DNA of 17,726 nucleotides from assembly GCA_003990745.1 (NCBI GenBank), contig RBNI01002719.1, forward strand, positions 1-17,726, written 5' to 3'. A program made the translations under genes and the position numbers. Positions within the stretch are counted from its first letter, which is position 1. Each line of letters begins with the position of its first letter. The notes beneath the pieces are model-generated. The model was not told the DNA's origin. It made no database searches and worked only from the letters and a program-made list of their open reading frames with translations. Below, piece after piece: positions 1-9,243 of the stretch. The DNA comes from Jimgerdemannia flammicorona. Its lineage: Eukaryota > Mucoromycota > Endogonomycetes > Endogonales > Endogonaceae.

Positions 1-110
1 TTTTTTTATAATTACTTGGACTTCCTTTATTAACCAACATCTATAGTAATATTGATACAGCCTATGCCCTCAACCTATCCCACAGAGACCTCCCCCCTCT
101 CTAGGTCCCA
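1..110 (-). other. LINE 3' UTR and A-tail
   Basis: After the ORF2 stop at 113-111 the minus strand runs about 100 bases and ends in seven A residues (T at 1-7 on the plus strand). The last roughly 20 bases before the tail (ttata-ttacttggact on the plus strand) recur almost exactly at 8376-8400, beside a longer (TTTTA)n tract. That recurrence supports a conserved LINE 3' terminus. Confidence 0.65.
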
Positions 111-3100
111 CTAAAGCCACCCCACCCTGTCCACCTTCACCACAACTCTACCACCACTCTTCTCTACAATCCTCCTTACTAGACCCTTATGTCTCCCCCC
201 CTTGGGGCCCCAACCAATCCACCATGCCTTGAAGAGCTCGAGCATCAGCTCCTCCCACCTCACTACCCTCAGCCTCACTGGCCTCCAAGGGCCCTCCTCA
301 AAGATGCTCTGCCAGTGTTCTGCGAGCCCCACCCATATTGCAATGGCCCAACCAACCATCAGCCACTCATTCCCCACCCCCCCCACCAGCCTTGACTGCA
401 GTGCTGCCCACCACCCACCCATCTCAGGGTCAGGCACCGGCACTCCCAATCTCTCCCCAACTACCTTCCAAAAATTCTCCATACTCTTGCACTCTCCTAG
501 CCAATGTTCAGGAGTCTGCACCACCCCACCCTCCTGCTCTACATTATGATACTCCTCACAATCAAAGATCCTGCCATCCACCAGATGACCAGCCCTAAAG
601 TTTAGCATCACATTTCGCTGCAACAGCCTCCACCATGCTACCCAGAGTTTTGGCAGGAGCCACCTCGATACAACCTTGCTCCAAGACCAGATGCCTGCCC
701 AGTCCCATCCCTCCCCGATCCCAGTCCCTTGCCAGATCTCTGGCCAAAGGTCCTATCCCAGACCCCTAAGATACTCCATACCCTCCTCTAAGCGGAAGTT
801 CTCAACCAGATTCCCTCCCAACAAGAGCCGGTCCCACCTCCACATCTCTGGACCCCAGTCCTCATCCCCTTCAGTACCTTGCTAATGGATCCCAATGTGA
901 TGGGCCCCATCTACCACTCTCCATCAGAATCCTTTGTACTGCATCCTCCAGCTACCATCCAAGGCCACTAAGGACAGTAGATCACCTGAGCCACCCCGTG
1001 GCGATACCCTCGCCTCCCACAAACACTGCATAAGGGGCACCCATTCTCCTCCTCTCAACTCACTGGCCCTCTTCATCCACCACACCCTCAAGCAGAGTAG
1101 CCTCTTGGAAAAGTCCACCAGGCCAAGTCCTCCACGATCCACAGGAAGTGCTAGTATCTTCCAACCAATCTGACTCCGGCCTCCAGCCCAGAGCCAAGAG
1201 CAGGCCATCTTGAGAAGCCTTTTAACCACCCACTTAGGGAAGTCCAAATGGTAGCCCAGATACCAAAGCTTCAGCATCCAATACACATTCAGAACAGTTA
1301 CCCTCCCCACCAGTGACATCTGTCTACTACCCCAACTCGTCAGTACTTTCCCCCATTCTACCAGCTTGCACTCCCACTACTCCTTGGGAAGTAAAGAGCC
1401 ATATACCGAGAAATAGATACCCAAGTACCATACCACTCCTCCAGCTGGGACAATTGTTCCAATGACATCCCCCCCTATGACTCCTTCTCCAAGGACCATT
1501 GTCTCACACTTGTGCCAGTTGAGTTTCACTCCAGAACACCTCTCATACCACTCAACTGTCTCCTTGAGCATAGCCACATCTGCCACTGAACCCAACCCAA
1601 TCACCATATCATCTGCAAAGGCCCCTACTTTCCAATTGATGCCCAAGATATGCAATCCACCAACTCTGTACTGGATCTGATCCAACAATGGCTCCAGGGC
1701 AAAGGCATAAAGGATGGGTGACAATGGATCCCCCTGTGGCACCCCCCTCCCCAAGGGAAAGAGGCCCCCCTGTATCCATTTGTCAGAATCACAGCCCTAC
1801 TCCCTTCCAGTAATCCAATAAGTGACCAACACATGCCCACTGGTACTTCAATGTGCTCTAGTACTTTCTCCAGCCACACTCTTCGAACCCTATCATAGGC
1901 CTTCTCCTGGTCCAGAAAGACCAAACAACCATCCACTCCTGCAGCCCTAGTATCTTCAATGACACCATGAATCCATACTATGCCATCTCGGATCAGCCGG
2001 CCCCCAACAAAGCCACACTGCTCCTTCTCTAGCATCTGTTGGGCCACACTCTGTAACCTCGCCACCAGGATTTTGGTGACCAGCTTGCAGTCCATATTCA
2101 GTAACATAATTGGCCTCCAATTCTTCCAGTCCTTCTTATGCCCTTTGTCCTTGTATAGCAGGGATACCAGCCCCAACTGCTGTCCTCCAATCCACTCCCC
2201 AGTACTGATGATGGCATCATACATCAGCGACATCTCCTCCAGAGCCTCCTCTATGGATGCCATATGTTTCCAAAAGTCCCAAGGCAAACCATCCTCCCCA
2301 GGTGCCATTCCCAGGGTTGTTGATGCCAGAACTCGAAGAATCTCCTCTCTCAAAACCGGTCAGCTAAGATCCCCCAATCCTGCTGCAGGATTTGGGTGCC
2401 ACTCTTCCAGATGCCTCTCAATGTCCTGTGTCACCTCTCCTCCCTCCTCTTCACTCCAGAGGTTACTCCAGTAAGTGCTCAACTGGCCAAGGATCCTCTG
2501 CACACCTAATACCATCTCTCTCTCATTGGTAAGGACTCCTTCCCACCAGTGTCTTTCTCCCCTAGCATGGAGGAGACAGGACAAAAACCTTGTGGGCCTT
2601 TCTCCTTCTTCCAATCCCTGCCACTATAGCCTTGCCGCCATAGCCTGAGCCTGCACTGCTTCCTCCTTCCTCATCAAATCCTGCAGTTCTGCCACTTCCA
2701 GCTTAGCCCACTTAGCCTTCCAATCCAATACCTCCTCCTTCTCCTCCAGAAGCCCAGCCCAATTCAGAAGTAGTCTTTCTAGTCTCCTAGATGCCCATCG
2801 GACTTGTCTCCTCCACTGAGCACCCTGCTCCTTCCCCACTTCCCCCCAGTACCTCTGAGCTTTAGATTTCAGTCTATGCCATCTATGTATCTCCAATCCT
2901 CATCCCAGCTAGCCTCCAATCATTAACCTTGGAATGTACCACCACCACCCATGCATTCCACAGGTCCATCTCATCCAGCAGTGAAGAGTTCAGATGCCAA
3001 TATCCTAGCCTCTCTCCGCTCTCTCCAAACCTCCCACCTCCCCAAATACCCCAGTGATCTGACCAAGGGCACCACTCAACCTCCATTGTCTCCCAAACTA

Positions 3101-3734
3101 TATTGCCCCAACACTCAGCAGTCAGAACCCAATCAATCCTAGTACCAAGGCCTCCCACCCAGTGAGTATATAGCTGTCAATCCCCATTCTGAAGTTGCAG
3201 GGTGTCCACTAGTGAGCTGAGTCTTTCCACCTCTTCCCAGTCCTCCAATCCCCCACTTCTTCCTGCCATACCCCATCCTCCATCAGTTCTGTCCAGTCTA
3301 CTCTCTTGTACCATATTAAAATCACCCCCCAGACAATCCACCCCAGCCTCAACCAAGAGTCCAGAATCCCACAGATCTCCAATCCACACCACTCGGGTCC
3401 CCCTCTCAGCTGGGCAGTAACAAGATCCCACCATAATTGAGTTCCATCCAGGCCTCTGCCAAGTCCCCCACACTAATCTACTACCCCAATGTCCAATGTC
3501 CGCAATGTCTCCTTTCCCCTTCCTAACCAGGATTCTCACTTTACCCTGCCAAACTGCCTCCCCACCCCACTCTCTTGTCCATTCCAGTCCATCTTCCTTC
3601 CCCTCACATCGTATATCTTGAAGTAAGAAGAGATCTGCCTCTAGTTTCTTCAGCCATCCAAAAATCATACATTGCCTCCCAGTCCCTCTAAGCCCATTGA
3701 CGTTCAAAGAAAAAATGTTGGTTATACTATTCAT
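111..3734 (-). pseudogene. LINE ORF2: endonuclease-reverse transcriptase, broken
   Basis: ORF2 would encode the protein that nicks target DNA and primes reverse transcription from it. It starts at an ATG at 3734 (MNSITNIFSLNVNG). The endonuclease part shows NVNGLRG, LLQDIR, GGDFNMV, a GTRIDWVL segment and SDHWGIW with the late catalytic His. The RT shows APGEDGLPWDFW, GFVGGRLIRDG, FLDQEKAYDRV, RGVPQGDPLSP and the FADDM active site near 1610. The C-terminal end has a partial Cys/His pattern (one Cys, then H-x4-C). In-frame stops lie at 3179 (TGA), 2626 (TAG), 2362 (TGA), 1379 (TAG), 926 (TGA), 884 (TAG) and 755 (TAG). The frame shifts once near 2890 and again near 1758, the second fitting a single lost base just before the RGVPQGDP motif. 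Most stops fit CAG to TAG or TGG to TGA transitions. Confidence 0.88.
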
Positions 3735-3768
3735 AGCAAATTATTTGAGAGTGTCGATATCCCCACAT

Positions 3769-5682
3769 CTACAGTTCTATGCTCACTTCCTCACCAGCCA
3801 GGTCCAGGTTCTGTTCCACTGCAATCTCATCTTCTATATTCTGCTGTTTGTCCAGAGCTGCCAACAATTCCACACAGTCCTCACCATCCACTATCTCCAT
3901 AGATGCCCAGTGCTCCTCGCACACCACCTGCCACTTTTCCAGTCCCTTTTGTGGCCCTCACAGATAAGCTGCTCTTTCATTAGCAATACCCAAAAGCATG
4001 GCCTCCCTTGCCTTAGTGACCTCATACTCCTCCGCCTCCAGAAGAGCTGCCATCATCTCATCCCTCAACTTCCTCACGACCTCCTCCCCTCTCAGCACTT
4101 GCCCCCAGAATTCCTCACTGATCACCCGGAAGTCGATCTCTCCCAGTTCCTCAGCTGTCACATTTTGCAGTGCCCTCAACAGCCACTTCTCCCCCCCAAT
4201 CACCTCTGCTGCCAGTGCCAAATCTGCCTCTCCCTCCTTCCTCTCCTCAGTTCGCACAGACTCATCCCAACCATCCTCTGACACATCCTCCAACTCCCCC
4301 TCTCCTACCTCAGGAACACCATACTGGATCTGATTATCATCTGCCATCACCATGTCCACTACCACCTCCTCTGGCCCCTGTCCCCCACTCTCCTTCATCT
4401 TCCCCCCTTGCTGCCTGACCTCTGCCCAGATGCTAGCACTTGCTCCAGCACTCTCCTCCATAGCCCCTGCCCTTTGCCCCCCATCCAAACTGGCCAGCAA
4501 GTCCTTCTGCAGCTGTCTCCTCTTTGCCTTCTCCCAGAGCACCTTGTCCATTTACACCTTCCTGCCCTCGATCACCTCCACTACCATCTTAGCCTCATAA
4601 GCCCTCCAAGCCCTTTGCCTCCTCTCCACCACCCCTGCTAGGTCCTCAAGTGCCTCCAGCAGGTCCTCTTCTTCTTCCTCTGACCCCTTCACTCTCGAAA
4701 CCTTGCACTCCACCGGGCCCCACTTCAGCACCACTGGCTAGTCCCTAGCCTTCCTGGTATTCTCCATCCCAAACAACCTCAATCGGATGTCCACATCTCC
4801 TGTCCTGAGCTCAGTCCCCTCCCATACCCTGAACCCAATGTTGACCACCTCACTGTACTCCTTTACCACATCTGTGACCAGCCTCCTTGTCTCCTCCTTC
4901 TTCACCATCGGCAAGTCCACAATTACCAGATGAACCACCTAGAGATCCCAGTGCATACACCTTGCCATTGGCACTGAAATTCCTCCAACCACCACACCCT
5001 TCTCCACCGCCTCCAGTAGCAAGTCCTTCTCTTCAAACCCCACCTCAACTGCCTCCAGCTTCTTCAAAAACTTAACCAAGGCTGCACCCTTCACCTCGTT
5101 CACCAACAGCCCCAGCACCATCTTCACCATCAATACCAAGCCATGGAAGCACAATGTGATGGTGAATTCTGATCTTGATTTCTTGAGTAATGGGGCTGCC
5201 ATTAGGCCCATTACACCATCCACTAGATCCCCAGGTCTCATGCTGCTCCCCTGTCCAGATCCCTCATCAGCTATCACATCTGGATTTTTTCCCAGATTGC
5301 CTGTCACACCACTATCAGCAGTCACTGCCCCAGCCACTACACCTCCAGTCCCACTATGCTGTCCCCCCAGAGGAGAGGCCTCCTTACTACTCATAGTAGC
5401 AGTCACCTTCCCCAGTTCCAGCCAGCCATCTAGCCTAGTTGCCTGCTTTCCCATCCTGACTTTATCTGCAAAGGTCATCCTCTCTCCCCCTTGTGGCCTT
5501 GCATCTCCTCTGCCACCACCCCCAGCCTCATGTCCCCTCATTGAAGTACTCGGCATATCAATATCAGCACCATGACCCCCCCCCACATATTGCCAGTCAA
5601 AGGCACTGGGGCCCCCCTGCCCAGTATGCTCACCAGAATGTATGTTGCTCACCATCTTGATAGCACCAATACTTGAAGACAT
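3769..5682 (-). pseudogene. LINE ORF1: RNA-binding-type protein, broken
   Basis: A single frame of about 637 codons runs from the ATG at 5682 to a TAG at 3771. It is interrupted by TAG (4941), TAG (4740), TAA (4554) and TGA (3960). The frame stays protein-like on both sides of each stop, including 62 codons past the TGA, so these are point losses and not gene ends. The N-terminal third is Gly/Ser-rich. The middle has alternating beta-like hydrophobic stretches and a segment beginning HLVIVDLPMVKKEE that could be an RRM-like fold (inference). Further on is a strongly acidic, heptad-like stretch (SEEEEEDLLEALEDLAG) suggesting a coiled coil, as expected for LINE ORF1 trimers. I saw no CCHC knuckle. 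Its position just upstream of ORF2 supports the call. Confidence 0.7.
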
Positions 5683-5710
5683 TGTTGAAAAGTGTTGTCT
5701 GAGTCTTGTG

Positions 5711-5824
5711 TCACCCGAATGGTACTGGTGAAAGATCAGCTTTCATCTCTTCCTCAATGTCCTCTGATTGCCCATTCGTGTCTTCCTTCTGTTTCTTCTT
5801 TAATCCATCACTCTTGTTTTGCAT
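5711..5824 (-). other. Small Lys/Glu-rich ORF in the LINE leader
   Basis: An ATG at 5824 opens 37 codons (MQNKSDGLKKKQKEDTNGQ...) ending in TGA at 5713-5711. The composition is charged and protein-like. It is in a different frame from ORF1, whose own frame is open back to a TGA at 5743. It may be a short upstream ORF, or the true N-terminus of ORF1 separated by a frameshift. The sequence does not decide between these. Confidence 0.3.
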
Positions 5825-5862
5825 TTTTATCACCTTCTGGTGCCTCTGACTCTGTCAGAGAG

Positions 5863-6043
5863 GATTAAAAAACATCCTTGCCCCCTCCAGGGTCTCGCGC
5901 TTGCTCTGGGGTCTCGGCCTTACTCCGCTCCCCTCCACTGTCTTTGGCCCCTTGCTTCACTTGGGCTTGCTGCGGCTCGCTCCATTTCGGCCTCACCCCT
6001 CGCTTGCACTCACTCCTCCAGGGTCTGCAGATGTTTTTTAATC
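5863..6043. repeat. 14-bp perfect inverted repeat around a CpG-rich block
   Basis: GATTAAAAAACATC at 5863-5876 and its exact reverse complement GATGTTTTTTAATC at 6030-6043 enclose 153 bases. The enclosed block is GC-rich and holds at least eight CpG, whereas the flanks are AT-rich and nearly free of CpG. CTCCAGGGTCT occurs directly repeated near both inner ends. It could be the LINE 5' promoter region, a small non-autonomous element or a structured leader. No terminal target duplication is evident. Confidence 0.6.
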
Positions 6044-6293
6044 TCGATTTGGATTTGTTTTGTTTGTATTTGTTTGTGATTTTTATCCTGCAACTGGGAT
6101 TGGCCCCCCCTTTATCTCTACTTATCTCCAGTGGTCATATGGTTCCTAATTCGGTTTGCCCTGAGTTGTAGTGTATCCTCCCTTTTGGGATGTTGTATTT
6201 TGTATATAAGGATCATGCTTTTGCATGGCAATAAATAGCTGATGCAAATTCAGTTACATTCTTTGTTCATTCCCCTTATATATGCTTTTCTAC
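6044..6293 (+). other. Non-coding stretch upstream of the 6294 ORF
   Basis: This piece is T-rich and has no coding frame on either strand. Apart from the TATA box and AATAAA it shows nothing I recognise. The last CpG before the long CpG-free tract is at 6154-6155. Confidence 0.4.
6203..6235 (+). promoter_or_regulatory. TATA box and AATAAA of an LTR-like promoter
   Basis: TATATAAG at 6203-6210 is followed by AATAAA at 6230-6235 and, 58 bases later, by an ATG at 6294. A TATA box, a poly(A) signal close downstream and then a leader is the usual core of an LTR, here on the plus strand. No LTR borders or second LTR can be seen. Confidence 0.35.
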
Positions 6294-6654
6294 ATGTCTT
6301 CCATTCATTTTAACACTGGCTCTGGGTTCACTCTCTTGGCTCCCACTAGGCCTTCTTCCTCCTCCACTATAGATACCAAGGACCTGCAGGTAACCTATAC
6401 TGGGCACTTGATGCCCAAGGTTAGCCAACTCTCTACATAACCTATGACATACTGAGACAATACCTTATTGGTAATAGTAAAAGGAAGAAGGTACCACACC
6501 AAAATGAATATACCCCAGATATAGCTGAAGGTACCAGAATCCACAAAAAAGTAGAGAAGATACCAATTTAATACTGATAAAGGGGCAACTTATCACCATT
6601 GCCCTCCTCTCACTATACCCCTGCAGGCACAGCAAACCAACCCAAGGTAGAGAG
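6294..6654 (+). pseudogene. Decayed plus-strand reading frame, unknown transposon protein
   Basis: An ATG at 6294 opens 48 codons (MSSIHFNTGSGFTLLAPTRP...) to a TAA at 6438. The same frame then remains protein-like past several stops (TGA at 6453, later TAGs) to about 6650, with segments such as VKGRRYHTKMNIPQ and RRYQFNTDKGATYHH. Every stop could arise by a transition from Gln, Trp or Arg. It lies downstream of a TATA/AATAAA pair, so it may be the start of a gag gene of another LTR element cut off by the Gypsy fragment that begins near 6739. I do not recognise the family, and the reading across the stops is inference. Confidence 0.3.
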
Positions 6655-6738
6655 GGTAATAATAGAGGAAAGGGGACTTGAAAGATCACCTACCAAACCT
6701 TGTGACCAAGAAGGTAGTGGAGAAAGAGAACCATCTAT

Positions 6739-7399
6739 GATCATTATATCAATAGATCTTATAGATAGTTATGAACTATTATAAGTTCATTAGTAAGATT
6801 GGCAGGATAATCAGAGCTGGTAGAGATCCTTAGCTGGAGGTCATATTGGTATTAGAGAAATCATTGTCTTCTGCTTTATTATTATTGAACTGAATTATAT
6901 CATAGATATCCTTCATAGCATATCTAATTTGAGATATTTGTAGAATATAATCATCAGAATATAGGAAGGTTCTGTCTGTAGTTTGAATATACTTAATATA
7001 CTTATAGTTGAGTTCTTATACTATATCATCAATTTGACCATAGAACAGAGTGGTAACCATTTTAGCAGTAACTCAGAGGTGGGGAATAAAGATACTATAC
7101 TCATAAAAGAGTTCTTAGTATTTATAAGTAATGAGTTTCTGATGTTGAAATATCTGGGTAATATCTGTATCATGATAATATTCAACCATATCTTCTAGGA
7201 AGCAGCCAATCTAGTAGTAGCTTGAGATTTGTCTGATTTGATGGGCTTCACTAAGCATATTCAGAACATTCCATCAGGCTTCTACAAAGTAGAGAGGTGC
7301 TAGACTATAGATATTCATAAGGAGCAAGGGAGGTGTGGCTCAGTTGATAATGGCATTTTAAATATCAGCACAGATATAGTTATAGATCTCAGTAATCAT
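6739..7399 (-). pseudogene. Remnant of the accessory ORF in the old Gypsy copy
   Basis: This is homologous to codons from the ATG (7399, matching 10341) to about position 9678 of the young accessory ORF, so it lacks roughly the C-terminal 40 percent. The alignment is nearly gap-free. It carries many transition-made stops. The TGA at 7276-7274 is at exactly the same codon as the TGA at 10218-10216 in the young copy. Confidence 0.75.
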
Positions 7400-8112
7400 A
7401 TCTGTATATATATTTAAGAGTTATATATAGTTGTTTGTTTGATTTGTTGTAGTTTTTCATTTTGATACATCTGAGTACTCAGTATATATATATTTAGTCC
7501 TAATTGCTAAGATTCTATTTGTATAAATCTTATATTCCATGACTTCAAGTTGACTCAACTTTATACTCTGTAACTTCAGTTTGACTCAGCTTTATAATAT
7601 TATATATGATTTCCAGATTTGTTCAGAGAGTAACATATAATTTCAATGGCTTGAAGATTGTATACTTACAACTCTTTCCTTTTTAGCTTTTGATATCCTT
7701 GTTGAGGTCTTCTAATTTTGGTTTAGTATTGTTATACTATTTAAATAGTCAAAAGTTCAGTAATATTTATTTTTCTCAGAAAGTGGTATACTTGTAGTAC
7801 AGTTGCCTAATATATTAGATTTATATATTAAAGAGTCATATGTTTGATAATATATATCAGAAGTGATTCTGATATTATTCACTGCTGGAGAATTTCATCT
7901 AAGAAATCTTCTTAAATATCTATACCTTGTTTTCCACCAATAGTAGGGGAAGAATAGAATAGCTTTCAGTTTTGCTATTTTTCTAGAGAGTTGATATTCT
8001 TTTGTCTTAACTTGCTGAGTTCTTGATTTTATTCATGATAATTATAAGGATACTTAATATTTGAGAGAGGTGATATATAATATAGACTGATAGATACTAG
8101 AGTATTCAGGGT
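7400..8112. other. Spacer of the old Gypsy copy, non-coding
   Basis: It matches the spacer at 10342-11060 of the young element. It has only one unit of the 24-bp repeat that is duplicated in the young copy. It is AT-rich with long TA runs and has no gene. Confidence 0.6.
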
Positions 8113-8347
8113 TTAGTTATTCAAAGAATCATATTCTTGAACTAAGTCAGTAGTATTCTGGAGGTTGGTCTTGGGTTCCTATATTACATTATATGTAGAT
8201 CAGATAATCTTTTTATTTAACAAGATATTCTAGATAATTCTTATGGTTATATTTGTTGAGAATTTGTTTAACTTTATATTCTTCTTGGTCATTAATAATA
8301 ATAGATGCAGGTAGTTTTGTAGTTCAGTTTGGAAATAGCTCATCATT
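8113..8347 (-). pseudogene. Remnant of integrase end and chromodomain in the old Gypsy copy
   Basis: This aligns with the pol end at 11061-11290, that is, the chromodomain and the few residues before it. The frame is destroyed by AT-directed changes. The stop equivalent to 11063 reads TAA here. The fragment is cut at 8347 by the LINE tail. Confidence 0.65.
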
Positions 8348-8382
8348 ATTTTTATTTTTATTTTATTTTATTTTATTTTTTT
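8348..8382 (-). repeat. (TTTTA)n tract, LINE tail
   Basis: Repeated T4-5A units end in a T run. On the minus strand this reads as an A-rich tail with TAAAA units, the expected product of target-primed reverse transcription. Confidence 0.7.
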
Positions 8383-8562
8383 ATAGTTACTTGGACTCTG
8401 TTATTTATTATCAGTCTATTAATAAGTTTACAGTATCTTCTCCCACTATCTGATCCCCATAGGGGATCCTCTCTCTACATCATCATAAATAAAGACCACC
8501 TTCTCACTCAGTACTCCCACCCTCCCCCCACTCTACCTACAGATCTTCTCCACTAAGCAATA
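8348..8562 (-). mobile_element. 5'-truncated LINE 3' end
   Basis: A (TTTTA)n/T tract at 8348-8382 is followed by tatagttacttggact, nearly identical to the start of the window, which is the 3' terminus of the large LINE. Further right the sequence is C-rich. On the minus strand it still shows a match to the LINE ORF2 end (VEK...SGGRV, then a D-x-ERG match past the stop). It is therefore a short dead LINE copy of the same or a related family, inserted in the old Gypsy fragment and cut at 8563 by the LTR of the young Gypsy element. Confidence 0.65.
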
Positions 8563-8923
8563 TGTAAGAGGGTTGCTTTTTAGGGTAACTGTTACATAGT
8601 TCTAGAAGGGTTTTTTTTTGGAAGTTCTGGGTATTCTGGAAGACCGTTTTCTTATGGTCAAGATCAATTTCGTATGGAGTACATCCTCTACGCTTATTGA
8701 TTTCAAGATTGGGTTGACATCTCAACCAAAGTCCTTTTTTGAACTAGTTCTGGATGTTCAGGATTTTCTGTATTTCAGGAAGTTCAAGAAACTAAGACCA
8801 GCTTAGTTGAATTGGCGTATCACTGCAGACAATACCCAATTAGGAAATTTCGTGATGGGGTTAGGAGTAGGACCTAATGGAGAGTGGATTTACTTAAGAG
8901 TGGTTTGTGGATTATTAAATAGG

Positions 8924-8929
8924 TTTATT
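8924..8929 (-). terminator. Poly(A) signal AATAAA in the 3' LTR
   Basis: AATAAA on the minus strand lies about 120 bases downstream of the LTR TATA box and well before the LTR end. This is the position expected for 3' end formation in the R region. Confidence 0.45.
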
Positions 8930-9046
8930 CGCTATTCATGATATTGCTATACTAGGAGTAGTTATGTAAGGGGATATTGTAGGGAAGTGCTCAGGAGTTG
9001 TGTTTGGATTGTTCAGGTCTGAGATTCTGAGGTCTGGGGGAGGGGA

Positions 9047-9054
9047 TATTTATA
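9047..9054 (-). promoter_or_regulatory. TATA box in the 3' LTR
   Basis: TATAAATA on the minus strand is conserved in both LTRs (here and 17640-17647). It lies in the U3-like part, upstream of the AATAAA. Confidence 0.5.
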
Positions 9055-9108
9055 CTAGTGAGGGGCTATCTGAACTATGCTAGATATGGATGTAGCACTA
9101 AGTGCTTT

Positions 9109-9213
9109 GCTGAGTCAGAATGCAGTCACATAGTACAATAGTGATCTGACATGTCAAGAGATCATCTGACTGCTGAGTCAGTTCACAGTCATGTTGTACA
9201 AGGCTAATCTAAC
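9109..9213 (-). repeat. Two 42-bp imperfect direct repeats in U3
   Basis: GCTGAGTCAG followed by a related tail (cagtca...gtaca...ctaac/ctgac) occurs at 9109-9150 and again at 9172-9213, a 63-base step. Repeated units upstream of the TATA box could be enhancer elements. Confidence 0.5.
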
Positions 9214-9243
9214 TATACTATGACTGCTAATCTATTTATAGGT

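Larger units (their letters stand above)
1..5862 (-). mobile_element. LINE (non-LTR retrotransposon), near full length, inactivated
   Basis: This is a two-ORF non-LTR retrotransposon read on the minus strand. It has a leader, ORF1 (5682 to 3769), ORF2 (3734 to 111) with endonuclease, reverse transcriptase and a C-terminal Cys/His region, a short 3' UTR, and a T run at the window edge that would be its A-tail. The order apurinic-type endonuclease, RT, Cys/His end is that of the L1/Tx1-like and related LINE groups; I do not assign a clade. The 5' end is uncertain: it lies somewhere between the small leader ORF at 5824 and the CpG-rich block ending near 6043. Both ORFs carry several stops and ORF2 has two frameshifts, so this copy cannot move on its own. 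The left flank and any target-site duplication are outside the window. Confidence 0.85.
6739..8347 (-). mobile_element. Old, 5'- and 3'-truncated Gypsy fragment, strongly AT-mutated
   Basis: This segment aligns over its whole length, in the same orientation, with about 9678-11290 of the young Gypsy element. It contains the accessory ORF without its 3' end, the spacer, and the last part of pol. The differences are mostly C to T and G to A in this copy. By eye it contains no CpG at all, while the young copy keeps many at the same sites (for example 10645-10665). The left break lies inside the accessory ORF and the right break at a LINE tail at 8348. No LTR of its own is present. Confidence 0.85.
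8563..9200 (-). repeat. 3' LTR of the Gypsy element
   Basis: The first 571 bases (8563-9133) align without any gap to 17156-17726. The outer border is fixed by the loss of similarity at tgtaagaggg, giving an LTR end of ...TTACA. The inner border cannot be fixed because the other LTR leaves the window; 9200 is a guess based on a TGTACA end that mirrors TTACA. No clear polypurine tract is visible next to it. If the border is right, the LTR is about 638 bp. Confidence 0.85.

Noticed and set aside
3697..4281. Long plus-strand ORF of 194 codons
   Set aside because: It lies opposite LINE ORF1, is Leu/Pro/His-rich as expected for the reverse of an acidic coding strand, and shows no domain.
5156..5575. 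Plus-strand ORF of 139 codons rich in Pro, Ser and Ala
   Set aside because: Antisense shadow of the Gly-rich N-terminus of LINE ORF1.
6983..7198. Plus-strand ORF similar to the ORF at 9868-10140
   Set aside because: The similarity only reflects homology of the antisense strand of the accessory ORF in the two Gypsy copies.
8253..8453. Plus-strand ORF of 66 codons rich in Phe and Tyr
   Set aside because: It translates the (TTTTA)n LINE tail and its flank.
8537..8725. Separate small gene in the 3' LTR
   Set aside because: It begins at a TTG and is just the LTR part of the open frame that, in the 5' LTR, continues into gag.
9201..9243. Polypurine tract next to the 3' LTR
   Set aside because: No purine-rich run is visible on the minus strand at the guessed border, so none is annotated. 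The inner LTR border remains open.
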